A stretch of DNA of 64,000 nt from Verrucomicrobiota bacterium (GTDB lineage: Bacteria > Verrucomicrobiota > Verrucomicrobiia > Verrucomicrobiales > V1-33): the NCBI GenBank assembly GCA_003402705.1, contig QQNF01000002.1, positions 1 to 64,000 of the forward strand, in the 5' to 3' direction. Positions within the stretch are counted from its first letter, which is position 1; each line of letters opens with the position of its first letter. This document shows positions 33,286 through 41,340 of this stretch, piece after piece. Made by a program: the position numbers and the translations under genes. The notes below the pieces were generated by a model. That model did no database searches. It was not told the origin of the DNA and saw only the letters and a program-made list of their open reading frames with translations.

Positions 33286-33342
33286 ATGAGCGAAGAAACC
33301 GGGGATGACATGAGCCTGATATTTGCCGAACTGGACAAATAA
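33286..33342 (+). CDS. 18-residue leader ORF, translationally coupled to the permease
   Basis: ATG 33286 is preceded by a good ribosome site (AAGGGGAG) and encodes MSEETGDDMSLIFAELDK, ending TAA at 33340-33342, which overlaps the permease ATG at 33342 (TAATG). The permease itself has no ribosome site of its own, so termination-reinitiation is likely. The second ArsR operator lies within the last codons of this ORF. It is short, so coding status is inferred only from the ribosome site and coupling. Confidence 0.45.
   Translation: MSEETGDDMSLIFAELDK
33320..33341. promoter_or_regulatory. ArsR-type operator, site 2
   Basis: TATTTGC-N8-ACAAATA, with 6 of 7 arm positions paired and 17 of 22 bases identical to site 1 at 32120-32141. 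It ends on the base before the permease start codon, so it may control an internal promoter or block elongation. Confidence 0.65.
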
Positions 33343-34310
33343 TGAATGCGCTGACATGGATGATTGTGTTGTGGGTGGTGGTGGTGGCGTATGCGAATGG
33401 TGCGAATGCGAATTTCAAGGGAGTGGCGTCGCTGTATGGGAGCGGGACGTGCGGGTACGGGGCGGCGGTGCGGTGGGCGGCGGTGGCGACTGCGGCGGGG
33501 AGCCTTGCGGCGGCGGGTTTGGGCGGGGCGATGGTGAAGGCGTTTTCGGGGAAGGGGCTGGTGCCTGACGCGATGGTGGCGGAGCCGCGGTTTCTGCTGG
33601 CGGTGGCTGGCGGTGCGGGAGGAGCTGGACTGCTGGCGACGCGGTTAGGTTTTCCGGTATCGACGACGCATCTGCTGGTTGGGGCGCTGATGGGGAGCGG
33701 CTGGGTGGCAGGGAGCGTGAATGGCGGGATGGTCTGGGAGAGTTTTCTGAGACCGCTGCTGGTGAGTCCGGTGCTGGCGGTGGTGGCGGGGGTGGTGGTG
33801 CATGCGGTGGTGCGGAGGGTGAGTCGGGAGCGCGAAGGGAGGACGCGCGGACTGGAGGCGGGGCACTGGCTGAGTGCCGGGGCGGTGTGTTTTGCGCGTG
33901 GGTTGAACGACACGCCTAAGATGGCGGCGCTGATGGCGGGAAGCGGGTGGCTAGGGGGGAGCTGGGCGATGGTGCTGGTGGCAGCGGCGATAGCGTGCGG
34001 TGGATTGGTCGGGGCGAAGCGGGTGGCGGAGACGCTGGCGCACGGGATTACGGGAATGGACCCATGGGAGGGGTTTGCGGCGAATCTGGCGACGGCGCTG
34101 CTGGTCACGACGGCGAGTGTGCATGGGCTGCCGGTGTCGACGACGCATGTCTCGGTGGGGGCGCTGCTGGGGATCGGGATGGTGACGGGGCAGGCGCGAT
34201 GGAAGACGGTGCGGCCGGTGCTGGCGGCGTGGGTGGTGACGCTGCCGTGTGCGGCGGTGCTGGCGGGTGGTGCTTACGCGGTGCTGCGGCTGACGGGTGA
34301 ATTTCGCTGA
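33342..34310 (+). CDS. PiT-family inorganic phosphate (or sulfate-type) transporter
   Basis: A 322-residue polytopic permease with the duplicated PiT signature. The first half has VVVAYANGANANFKGVASLYGS (broken here as VVVAYANGANANFKG, VASLYGS) and GFPVSTTHLLVGALMGSG. The second has AVCFARGLNDTPKMAALM and GLPVSTTHVSVGALLGIG. About ten hydrophobic helices are present and no large central loop, as in bacterial Pit and CysP. Family members move phosphate, metal-phosphate complexes or sulfate with protons. Because it sits in an ArsR-controlled cassette with a CobW GTPase and a rhodanese, the real cargo may be another oxyanion or a metal-phosphate complex (inference). It starts within the stop codon of the leader ORF. 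Confidence 0.88.
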   Translation: MNALTWMIVLWVVVVAYANGANANFKGVASLYGSGTCGYGAAVRWAAVATAAGSLAAAGLGGAMVKAFSGKGLVPDAMVAEPRFLLAVAGGAGGAGLLATRLGFPVSTTHLLVGALMGSGWVAGSVNGGMVWESFLRPLLVSPVLAVVAGVVVHAVVRRVSREREGRTRGLEAGHWLSAGAVCFARGLNDTPKMAALMAGSGWLGGSWAMVLVAAAIACGGLVGAKRVAETLAHGITGMDPWEGFAANLATALLVTTASVHGLPVSTTHVSVGALLGIGMVTGQARWKTVRPVLAAWVVTLPCAAVLAGGAYAVLRLTGEFR

Positions 34311-34342
34311 AACCACGAAACACAAAGAAACCACAACACACG

Positions 34343-35062
34343 ATGAAACAGAGACACACGATGAACAAAGCTGCTGGAGTGAGAGCGCGATTGGTGATGC
34401 TGGGCGTGGTGCTGGCGGCGGGGGTTCCGGGAGTCCGGGCGACGCCGACCGGGTTGAACAACATCCCGACGGCGGACACGGTGCCGCACCGGACGGTGGC
34501 GCTGCAGGCGTTCAGCAGTATTGGGGGAGCGAATCAGTTTGCGGCGAACGGGCCGGGGCGGCATTCGTTCTGGCTAGGGATGAAGACGGGCTGGGAGTTC
34601 AAGCCGTTTTCTTTTGAGTGGGGGCTGGACAGTCCGGTGGCGCCGGGGGACGCCGGGGCGCTGCAGTATCAGGCGAAGGTGAATGTGAGTCCGTGGGAAG
34701 GCGGGCGGTTCGCGGTTGGGGTGGCGAACGTGGCGCTGACGGATCAGGATCGTTGGAGTGAGCCGTTCACGTATGCGATGGTCGCGCATGATTTCGGGGT
34801 GGTGCGGGTGCACGGCGGGTATGGATTGCAGCAGAACGGGAACAGTGCGCTGTTCGGGGTGGACCGGACGTGGAAGGTGGCGGGACGGGATCTGAATCTG
34901 AATGCGGATCTGGTGCAGGTCCGGGACGGCGATGCGTGGCTGCCGTCGGTGGGAGCGAAGTATGCGCTATCGAAGCATGTGGTTCTCGAGAGCTGGGTGA
35001 ATTTTCCTGACCGGGGGGCGGTGAGTTTCATCGCGAAGGCAAATCTGATTTTCACCTTCTGA
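34343..35062 (+). CDS. Outer-membrane-like beta protein of the ArsR cassette
   Basis: A signal peptide is present from either Met1 (34343) or Met7 (34361, MNKAAGVRARLVMLG); no ribosome site decides. The mature ~210 residues are a succession of short beta strands with aromatic ends: TVALQAFSSIG, HSFWLGMKTGWEFKPFSFEW, ALQYQAKVNVSPWEGGRFAVG, YAMVAHDFGVVRVHGGYGLQ. They close with the terminal strand AVSFIAKANLIFTF, ending in Phe as outer-membrane proteins usually do. It is probably a small barrel, 33 bp after the permease gene. With the permease it could form an outer-to-inner uptake or efflux route. No family name recognised. Confidence 0.7.
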   Translation: MKQRHTMNKAAGVRARLVMLGVVLAAGVPGVRATPTGLNNIPTADTVPHRTVALQAFSSIGGANQFAANGPGRHSFWLGMKTGWEFKPFSFEWGLDSPVAPGDAGALQYQAKVNVSPWEGGRFAVGVANVALTDQDRWSEPFTYAMVAHDFGVVRVHGGYGLQQNGNSALFGVDRTWKVAGRDLNLNADLVQVRDGDAWLPSVGAKYALSKHVVLESWVNFPDRGAVSFIAKANLIFTF

Positions 35063-35096
35063 CAGGAGATTCGAAACATTGAACTGCTATCACATT

Positions 35097-36041
35097 ATGA
35101 AAATGAACATGAGAATGAAAATGAAACTGAGTTGTCTGTTGCTGGTCCTGCTGCCTGCGGTGCTGCGTGCGGGGATCGGGCTGGTATCCGTGGCGGAGGC
35201 GAAGGAGATGATTGAGAATCCTGACGCATCGAAGCGGCCGGTGGTGCTGGATACGCGCGGGGGGTACAAGGATTATTTCCGGGGGCATCTGCCGACGGCG
35301 CATCATATCAATTTTGACACGCTGCGGGGGACTGACAAGGCGGTGCCGGTGCAGTATCTGCCGGAGGAACTGACGCGGGCGCTGCTGGTGCGGGCGGGGG
35401 TGGACCGGGAGCGGACGCATCTGGTGTATGCGACGGGGGCGGCGCTGCCGAATGACGAAGTGCTGAGCACGAGCATGGTGGTTTATGTGCTGGAGAAGGC
35501 GGGGGTGAAGGACATCCGGGTGGTGGATGGCGGGCTTGCGGAGTGGGTGAAGGCTGGGTTGAAGCCGGTGCAGGAGTATTTTGGGAATCCTGCGGGGAAG
35601 CTGCCGAAGAAGGGGGAGCCGGGGATTGCAGCGGACATCAAGGCGGTGCAGGCGCATGCGGGCAAGGCTGGCAAGCTGCTGATCGATGCGCGGCCGCTGA
35701 ATGAGTATCAGGGAGAGGACGAGATCTGGCTGAGGAAGGGGCACATTCCGGGAGCGATCAGTTTTCACTGGGCGCGGATGATGGAGAAGGACAACACGCA
35801 CAAGTTCCGGCCGCTGGAGACGGTGAAGGCGGAGCTGGCGGCTGCGGGGATCACGCCTGACAAGGATGTGATCTGCTATTGCGGCACCTCACGGGAAGGG
35901 AGCCTGCTGTATTTTGCGCTGAAGCACCTGCTAGGGTTCCCCAAGGTGCGGCTGTATGAAGGCGCGTGGAAGGAGTACGTGTGGCTAGAGGGGCAGACGC
36001 TGAAGGCGGAGACTGGCGGCAAGGCGGCGGGGCAGCCTTGA
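35097..36041 (+). CDS. Exported tandem-rhodanese sulfurtransferase
   Basis: Two rhodanese domains follow a signal peptide (MKMNMRMKMKLSCLLLVLLPAVLRA). Domain 1 (VVLDTRGGYKDYFRGHLPTA ... VVDGGLAEWVKAG) lacks the catalytic Cys (VYATGAALPND). Domain 2 (LIDARPLNEYQGEDEIWLRK, GHIPGAISFHW) has it in the loop CYCGTSREGS. This arrangement is typical of thiosulfate or mercaptopyruvate sulfurtransferases, where only the second domain is active. It acts in the periplasm. ATG 35097 gives the best signal peptide, but a TTG at 35079 has a better-spaced AGGAG and adds six residues. Last gene of the ArsR-controlled cassette, so a sulfur-containing or thiophilic substrate is likely. Confidence 0.87.
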   Translation: MKMNMRMKMKLSCLLLVLLPAVLRAGIGLVSVAEAKEMIENPDASKRPVVLDTRGGYKDYFRGHLPTAHHINFDTLRGTDKAVPVQYLPEELTRALLVRAGVDRERTHLVYATGAALPNDEVLSTSMVVYVLEKAGVKDIRVVDGGLAEWVKAGLKPVQEYFGNPAGKLPKKGEPGIAADIKAVQAHAGKAGKLLIDARPLNEYQGEDEIWLRKGHIPGAISFHWARMMEKDNTHKFRPLETVKAELAAAGITPDKDVICYCGTSREGSLLYFALKHLLGFPKVRLYEGAWKEYVWLEGQTLKAETGGKAAGQP

Positions 36042-36077
36042 TGTGAGGCGTTGTCAGCCTCCGGCTGCTGCGCGGGG

Positions 36078-37007
36078 TCAGCTCCAGAGTGGGGAGCGGT
36101 AGCGGCCGGAGGCGACGAGGGCCTTGATGGCGTCGACGACGCGGGGACGGTCGTCGGGCCATGTGACGCCGAACCATTGACTGTCGGTGGGGAGGACGCG
36201 GCAGGTGGCGGCGTTGGAGCGGATGGCGGCGTCGACGCCGAGGGGGATGTAGAATTCGGCGGACGGGCTGGAGATGGACGCGGCGAGGAAGCGTGAGAAT
36301 TCGGCACCGAAGGTGTCGAAGACGGAGGGGGTGAAGCCCCACATGTTCATGGAGACGGTTTCGTCGCCGGTGAGCGGGCGTGGGGGAGAGTCCGGGGTGC
36401 GGTTTTCTGCGCCGGAGGGGGTGCGGTAGATGTCGGTGAGTTCTTCGACGGAGGAGAGGAGACCGCTGGGGTTGACGGAGCAGAGGCCGCGGGCGACGCG
36501 GCCGTGTTCGCTGAGGGTATTGCGGAGGGGGAAGCCGACCATGCTCCATGGGGCGGGGTTTTGGTCGGGTGGCAGGGAGCGGAGGAAGGCTCCCATGGCG
36601 GCGAAGGAGGCGGTGCCGTAGTAGTCGTCGGCGTTGATGACGCAGAACGGTTCGTGGATGGCGTGGCGGGCGGCCCAGACGGCGTGGCCGGTGCCCCATG
36701 GTTTCTGGCGGGAGTCCGGGGTGGAGAAGCCTGCGGGGAGGTCGTTGAGGTCCTGGAAGACGAGATCGACGGGGAGGTGGGGTTCGAGACGGCGGACGAC
36801 GCGGTCGCGGAATTCGGATTCGCCTTCGCGGCGGATGATGAAGACGACGCGGGAGAAGCCTGCGGCGAGGGCGTCGAAGACGGAGTAGTCGAGGAGGGTT
36901 TCGCCGGCGGGGCCCATGCCGTCGGTTTGTTTGGATTTGCCGCCGTAGCGGGAACTCATGCCGGCGGCGAGGACGAGGAGGGCGGGGGGTGGCGTGAGGG
37001 AGGCCAT
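36078..37007 (-). CDS. Sugar-phosphate nucleotidyltransferase-like protein
   Basis: A nucleotidyltransferase of the GlmU/RmlA-type Rossmann fold. The N-terminus LLVLAAGMSSRYGGKSKQTD carries the LAAGxSSRxGG nucleotide-binding loop. It is followed by GETLLDYSVFDALAAGFSRV, KPWGTGHAVWAARHAIHEPF with the GTGHA loop, and CVINADDYYGTASF with the metal-binding D-D pair. A later VSMNMWGFTPSVFDTF helps define the substrate pocket. The activated sugar cannot be identified. At 309 residues it lacks the left-handed helix domain of GlmU. It starts 18 bp downstream of the dnaA stop on the same strand, so the two may be co-transcribed. Confidence 0.8.
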   Translation of the reverse strand: MASLTPPPALLVLAAGMSSRYGGKSKQTDGMGPAGETLLDYSVFDALAAGFSRVVFIIRREGESEFRDRVVRRLEPHLPVDLVFQDLNDLPAGFSTPDSRQKPWGTGHAVWAARHAIHEPFCVINADDYYGTASFAAMGAFLRSLPPDQNPAPWSMVGFPLRNTLSEHGRVARGLCSVNPSGLLSSVEELTDIYRTPSGAENRTPDSPPRPLTGDETVSMNMWGFTPSVFDTFGAEFSRFLAASISSPSAEFYIPLGVDAAIRSNAATCRVLPTDSQWFGVTWPDDRPRVVDAIKALVASGRYRSPLWS

Positions 37008-37025
37008 GAGAGGGGAGGGGGAGTG

Positions 37026-38420
37026 CTAGAGATTGCGGCGCAGACCGGTTTCGAGGGAGGTGATGCGGAGGCGGACGTTTTCGTCGGCTTTCATGCGTTT
37101 TTCGACGGTGCGGCAGGCGTGCATGACGGTGCCGTGGTCGCGGCCGCCGAAGGCTTCGCCGATTTCGTGGTAGGAGAGGCCGGTCATTTCGCGGGTGAGG
37201 TGCATGGCGGCCTGGCGTGCGAAGGCGATGGCGGCGGTGCGTTTGCGGCTGACCATGTCGGCGAGACGGATGTCGAATTCCTTGGCGGCGAGTTTCTGGA
37301 TTTTGTCGATGCTGATGCCGTTTTCGGCTTCCTGGCGGAGGAGGTCGCGGAGGAGGTCTTCGGCCTGGCTGATGGAGAGGGGCCCGTTGAGGGAGATCCA
37401 TGAAGCGATGCGGATGAAGGCGCCGTGGAGGCGGCGGACATTGCTGCGGATGCGGCCGGCGAGCCATGAGATGATGTCTGCGGGGACATCGACGGAGAGG
37501 GATTCTGCTTTTTTGCGGAGGATGGCGACGCGGGTTTCCTCGTCTGGCGGGGTGAGTTCAGCGGTGTGGCCCCATTCGAAGCGGGTGACGAGACGGGTTT
37601 CGAGGTCTTTGATTTCGCCTGGGGGGCGGTCGCTGGAGAGGACGATTTGTTTGTGGCCGTCGAGGAGGGCGTTGAAGGTGTGGAAGAATTCTTCCTGGGA
37701 GCGTTCTTTGCCTGCGAGGAAGTGGATGTCGTCGATGAGGAGGACGTCGGCCTGGCGGAAGCGTTTGCGGAAGCGGACGATGGAGTTGGTCTGGAGGGCC
37801 TGGATGAAGAGGTTGGTGAATTCCTCGCTGGTGATGTAGACGACGCGGGTTTTGGGGCGGCGAGAGGCGATGTGCCATCCGATGGCCTGCATGAGATGGG
37901 TTTTGCCGAGGCCTGAACCGCCGTAGAAGAAGAGCGGGTTGTAGGCGCGGCCGGGGCTGGTGGCGACGGCGTGGGCGGCGGCGTGGGCGAACTGGTTGCT
38001 GGCACCGACGACGAAGCTGTCGAAGGTGCGGTCGGCGGTGAGGCCGGCGACGGCGGGGAGGTCAGGTTCCTGGTCCTGGCGTGAGGAGGCGGGGTCGTCG
38101 GGGAGATTGCGGTCCTCGCGGGGGGTGGAGGAATCGCGAGGAGTGGGGGCCTCGCGAGGCGGTTGGTCGTCGACGGTGAGGGAGACGGGGGGGGATTCGC
38201 CGAGGACGAGGGTAAAGGCCTGGCGGAGAGCGGAGAGGTAATTTTCCTCGATCCAGAGGTGGTGGATGGAGTCTGGGACGGTGATGGTGACGCCTGAGTC
38301 TGAGGCGTTAAGGAGACGGGTTGAGGAGAACCAGCGGGAGAAGGCGTCGGGGCCGACGTTCTGACGGAGGTGGTCGGAAACGTGCTGCCAGAGGATGAGA
38401 AGCCGGTCTTGGGAAGGCAT
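37026..38420 (-). CDS. dnaA: Chromosomal replication initiator DnaA
   Basis: Binds DnaA boxes at oriC and opens the origin. All four domains are present: N-terminal DnaB/DiaA-interacting domain I (residues ~1-85, WQHVSDHLRQNVGPDAFSRWF), and a disordered linker (~85-130) with a repeated PRDSSTPRED pattern. AAA+ domain III follows, with Walker A YGGSGLGKTH (~166-175), Walker B VLLIDDIHFL and sensor motifs (SSDRPP, LVTRFEWG). Domain IV contains the DNA-binding signature GGRDHGTVMHACRTVEKRM. 464 residues is the usual length. No dnaN follows; instead a nucleotidyltransferase gene does. The gene is far from the compositional switch at ~2.7 kb. Confidence 0.97.
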   Translation of the reverse strand: MPSQDRLLILWQHVSDHLRQNVGPDAFSRWFSSTRLLNASDSGVTITVPDSIHHLWIEENYLSALRQAFTLVLGESPPVSLTVDDQPPREAPTPRDSSTPREDRNLPDDPASSRQDQEPDLPAVAGLTADRTFDSFVVGASNQFAHAAAHAVATSPGRAYNPLFFYGGSGLGKTHLMQAIGWHIASRRPKTRVVYITSEEFTNLFIQALQTNSIVRFRKRFRQADVLLIDDIHFLAGKERSQEEFFHTFNALLDGHKQIVLSSDRPPGEIKDLETRLVTRFEWGHTAELTPPDEETRVAILRKKAESLSVDVPADIISWLAGRIRSNVRRLHGAFIRIASWISLNGPLSISQAEDLLRDLLRQEAENGISIDKIQKLAAKEFDIRLADMVSRKRTAAIAFARQAAMHLTREMTGLSYHEIGEAFGGRDHGTVMHACRTVEKRMKADENVRLRITSLETGLRRNL

Positions 38421-39000
38421 GTGACAGGGAACGGGAGCGTGGAAGCGGAGCTGCGAGGGAGGGGGAGGGGAAGTGGCAGAGCGGCGAGGCCATGAGAGCG
38501 CTGATCAGGCCTGAATCCGGGAGGCGGCGGAGGCCGCTGGAACCGGAAGTTGAGGGCTGAGAGGGGCGTTTCATGGGGTTGTCAGGATGCCGATGCGGTG
38601 AACGATTCAGGTGTAGAGCGGAGAGGGTCCGGAACAAGAAAATTTTGTCCTGACACGGTAAATTTTTTATGAATTTCCACTTGCCTAGAGGTTTGCTAGA
38701 AGAATCTCGGTTTGGAGGGCTGAATGGTTGGGTAGGGGGGCTGAAAACTGGCCGGGATGGTGAGGGGTGGGTGGGCTGGGGGGATTTTCGTGCAGTTGTG
38801 AATCCTGGAATTTTTACAATTGGCTGCCTTGCGCCAGAAAATGGAGGGAGCGGGGATGATCCGTGGCCGCGGGAGCGGGGTGCCGAGGAATTCGAGTGAA
38901 CGGAATCGCTGTCCGGTGGTCAAAAGCGCTGGAAGGAATCTGCTTTGGTGCCTGCGCTGACTGGCGCTGGGGATCAGGAGACCTGTGAATTTCCATAAGA
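38421..39000. other. dnaA-gspK divergent intergenic region
   Basis: A 580-bp gap with no gene. It has an A/T-rich stretch (~38630-38690) with an imperfect palindrome ACAAGAAAATTTTGT near 38634. The related words ATGAATTTCCAC (~38669) and GTGAATTTCCAT (~38986) also occur. It must contain the promoters for dnaA (leftward) and the gsp operon (rightward), but I cannot name their boxes. No convincing TTATCCACA-type DnaA-box cluster was seen, so I do not call an origin here. Confidence 0.5.
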
Positions 39001-40014
39001 ATGCGCGTTGCAACAACCATTGAGAGCTCTGGCCGCCGGCATTGTCGACGCGGGTCGGCGCTGCTGATGGTGATCTGGCTGATTGCGATGCTGTCGCTGA
39101 TTATATACAGCACGGTGCGGATCGTGGCGCACGACATGGATCTGACGATTGCGCAGAAGCAGGGGTTCCGGGCGAGACAGCTTGCGGAGATGGGGATCAA
39201 CATTGCGATGAATCCGGTGGTGAAGGAGTATGATGCGGCGCTGTTGAACATGAGTGCGGAGACGAATCCGATGCTGACGGATGGGGAGACGGTGGTGGTG
39301 AAGATTCGCGGGGAGGGCGGGCGGTTTAATTTGAACCGGGTGCTGCAGAGCCAGGACCGGGTGCTGCTGGAGCGGATGTTTTCGTTGTGGGGGCTTGGGA
39401 ATGACGATGCGGACACGCTGATTGACCGGCTGATGGACTGGACGGACCAGAATGATCAGACGACGCTGAAGGGGATGGAGCGGGAGGAGTACGAGGAGCT
39501 GGGGTATATCGGGTATCCGTTCAACCGGCCGTTTTATTCGCTGGATGAAGTGCTGCTGGTGCCTGGGTTTGATGTGGTGGCGGCGAATGCGCCGGACTGG
39601 CGGGATTTTTTTACGATTTACAGCAGTGGGGGGTTGGATTTGAACGAGGCGGAGCCGAAGGTGCTGGCGGCGGCGATGCTGGCGAGCAGTTCGACGTCTG
39701 ATGCGCAGGATGACTACGGAAGGTTTCTTGAGGAGGCGACGGAGTTTGTGCAGACGAGCCGGTGGGGAGCGGACGGGATTGAGGACACGGAGGACGACCA
39801 GAAGATTCAAGACATCAATACGGGGCTGCAGATGCTGGGCATTGAGGCGACTGATCCGATGACGCTGCAGCGGTTTGGGCTGAACGAGCAGACGGTGCAC
39901 ATAGAGAGTGTGGCGACGGTGGGGGAGTACCGGAAGCGGGTGGTGCTGATTGTGCGTGGGCGGAATGCGAACCCACAGATTTTGACCCGCGAAGAAGTGC
40001 CGCTTTTCGAGTAG
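39001..40014 (+). CDS. Type II secretion minor pseudopilin GspK-like
   Basis: GspK caps the pseudopilus of type II secretion. The N-terminus has a basic leader followed by the prepilin-like hydrophobic helix (GSALLMVIWLIAMLSLIIYS, residues ~18-37). There is then FRARQLAEMGINIAMNPVV, GGRFNLNRVLQSQDRVLLER, two helical GspK-type modules with Asp-rich loops (DWTDQNDQT; DGIEDTEDDQ) typical of its calcium-binding alpha domain, and SSGGLDLNEAEPKVL. 337 residues is normal. It opens a + strand run of five secretion genes. The start at 39001 gives no leader-peptidase glycine-Phe site, so cleavage site and exact start are uncertain. Confidence 0.8.
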   Translation: MRVATTIESSGRRHCRRGSALLMVIWLIAMLSLIIYSTVRIVAHDMDLTIAQKQGFRARQLAEMGINIAMNPVVKEYDAALLNMSAETNPMLTDGETVVVKIRGEGGRFNLNRVLQSQDRVLLERMFSLWGLGNDDADTLIDRLMDWTDQNDQTTLKGMEREEYEELGYIGYPFNRPFYSLDEVLLVPGFDVVAANAPDWRDFFTIYSSGGLDLNEAEPKVLAAAMLASSSTSDAQDDYGRFLEEATEFVQTSRWGADGIEDTEDDQKIQDINTGLQMLGIEATDPMTLQRFGLNEQTVHIESVATVGEYRKRVVLIVRGRNANPQILTREEVPLFE

Positions 40015-40068
40015 CCAGCGAGACGATCCCGTGATTCGCATCCCGTTTTTTCCGAACCCCAGTCATTC

Positions 40069-41340
40069 ATGAAGCCAACGAACACCGGCAACGAGAACTC
40101 TATTCTGCTTCCTGGGGAGGACGTGTGGGAATTGTGGCGACAGACTGCGACTGGGTGGGCGCTGGCGGAGCGGCTTGGGGCGACGGCGACGCCGGCGGAG
40201 TGTCGGTTCAGCCGGGTGTTCGGGTATCCTGTGGCGGCGGCGTTTGCGGTGCCGATCCGAGCGGCGACGACGGATGGGGAGCTGCTGCCGGACATTATCG
40301 AGGTGCAGGTGGAGAAGCAGGGTTTGAAGCCGGAGACTTCGGCTGGTTGTCTGATGGATTACCGGACGGTGGAGGTGGTGGACGGGCAGACCCTGCTGCT
40401 GGCGTCGGTGCTGCATCCCGGGCGTGCGGACACCTTGCCGAGGAGTGCGCCGCAGCAGTTCGAGGTTTCGCCGTATCTGTACTATCTGCCGGACAATGCG
40501 CTGGTGATCTGGAAGGAGCTGGGGAGGCTGGTGTTCTGTGTGACGCGGGGGGATCAGCCGCTGTATTTTCATGCGTTGAACACACCGGATCTGGGGCCGG
40601 AGACGGCGCAGGAGATCGAGCAGATGCTGATGCCGCTGTACATGCAGGGGATGGCTCCGGAGCTGGAGACGATCCGGTTGTGGACGGAAGCGGTTGCGCC
40701 AGGAGCGGCGGAAGCGCTGCAGCAGGTGTTTGGGGTGCGGGTGGTGAGTGAAGCGCGGCCTGCGCCAGCGCCGCCGGTGCCGCCGTCGGGGTTTGAGCCG
40801 GTGTCGGTGGCGCTAGGGAAGCAGCGGGCGACGAAGCTGCGGCGGATTCGGAACATTGCTGGGGCGTGTGCGGCGGCGTACCTGATCATTCCGGGATTTT
40901 TTGCGGTGAAGTGGTTCATGACGCAGCGGAGCATCAGCCAGCTGCAGCGGACGGCGAGCAATCTGGAGGCGCAGTACGGGTGGGTGGAGACGACGGTGAA
41001 GCAGGAGCAGGCGATGGATTCCGCGGTGAATTTCGACAAGTATCCGATCGAGATGCTGAAGCAGGTGCTGGAGCCGCTGTATCAGCAGCAGAGCATGAAC
41101 GTGCGGGTGACGAGCATTGAGATTGAGCGTGACCACAAGACTGGCGAGGGGGAGGTGGCGGACATCACGATCAAGGGGGAGGGGCAGACGAGTCAGAACT
41201 CGATCCGCTATACGAATGTGATCAAGGCCAATCCGGCTTTGAAGGAATACGAATGGGTTCCGAAGGTTGAGGCGCCGAAGAATGGCGCGGTTCCGTTTCA
41301 GATCAAAGGCACTACCAAAAAGAAAGATGACGCAGCTTAA
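40069..41340 (+). CDS. Secretion-system inner-membrane protein, GspL/PilM-like
   Basis: A 423-residue protein with a cytoplasmic N-terminal domain (~residues 1-235), which looks like the actin-fold domain of GspL/PilM but is too divergent for motif calls. A Pro-rich linker (PAPAPPVPPSGFEP) follows, then a single transmembrane helix (IAGACAAAYLIIPGFFAV, ~265-282), a coiled segment (SISQLQRTASNLEAQYG) and a periplasmic ferredoxin-like end (VRVTSIEIERDHKTGEGEV). That topology and its place between the GspK-like and GspM-like genes identify it by position. It would link the ATPase GspE to the pseudopilus. GspE and GspF genes are not in the window. The last codons overlap the next gene by 14 bp. 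Confidence 0.7.
   Translation: MKPTNTGNENSILLPGEDVWELWRQTATGWALAERLGATATPAECRFSRVFGYPVAAAFAVPIRAATTDGELLPDIIEVQVEKQGLKPETSAGCLMDYRTVEVVDGQTLLLASVLHPGRADTLPRSAPQQFEVSPYLYYLPDNALVIWKELGRLVFCVTRGDQPLYFHALNTPDLGPETAQEIEQMLMPLYMQGMAPELETIRLWTEAVAPGAAEALQQVFGVRVVSEARPAPAPPVPPSGFEPVSVALGKQRATKLRRIRNIAGACAAAYLIIPGFFAVKWFMTQRSISQLQRTASNLEAQYGWVETTVKQEQAMDSAVNFDKYPIEMLKQVLEPLYQQQSMNVRVTSIEIERDHKTGEGEVADITIKGEGQTSQNSIRYTNVIKANPALKEYEWVPKVEAPKNGAVPFQIKGTTKKKDDAA

Noticed and set aside
38421-39000. oriC next to dnaA
   Set aside because: Despite an A/T-rich stretch there is no cluster of DnaA boxes, and the GC-skew switch is 35 kb to the left.
38696-39016. Minus-strand frame upstream of dnaA
   Set aside because: It overlaps the gspK start region, lacks recognisable features and has no ribosome site.
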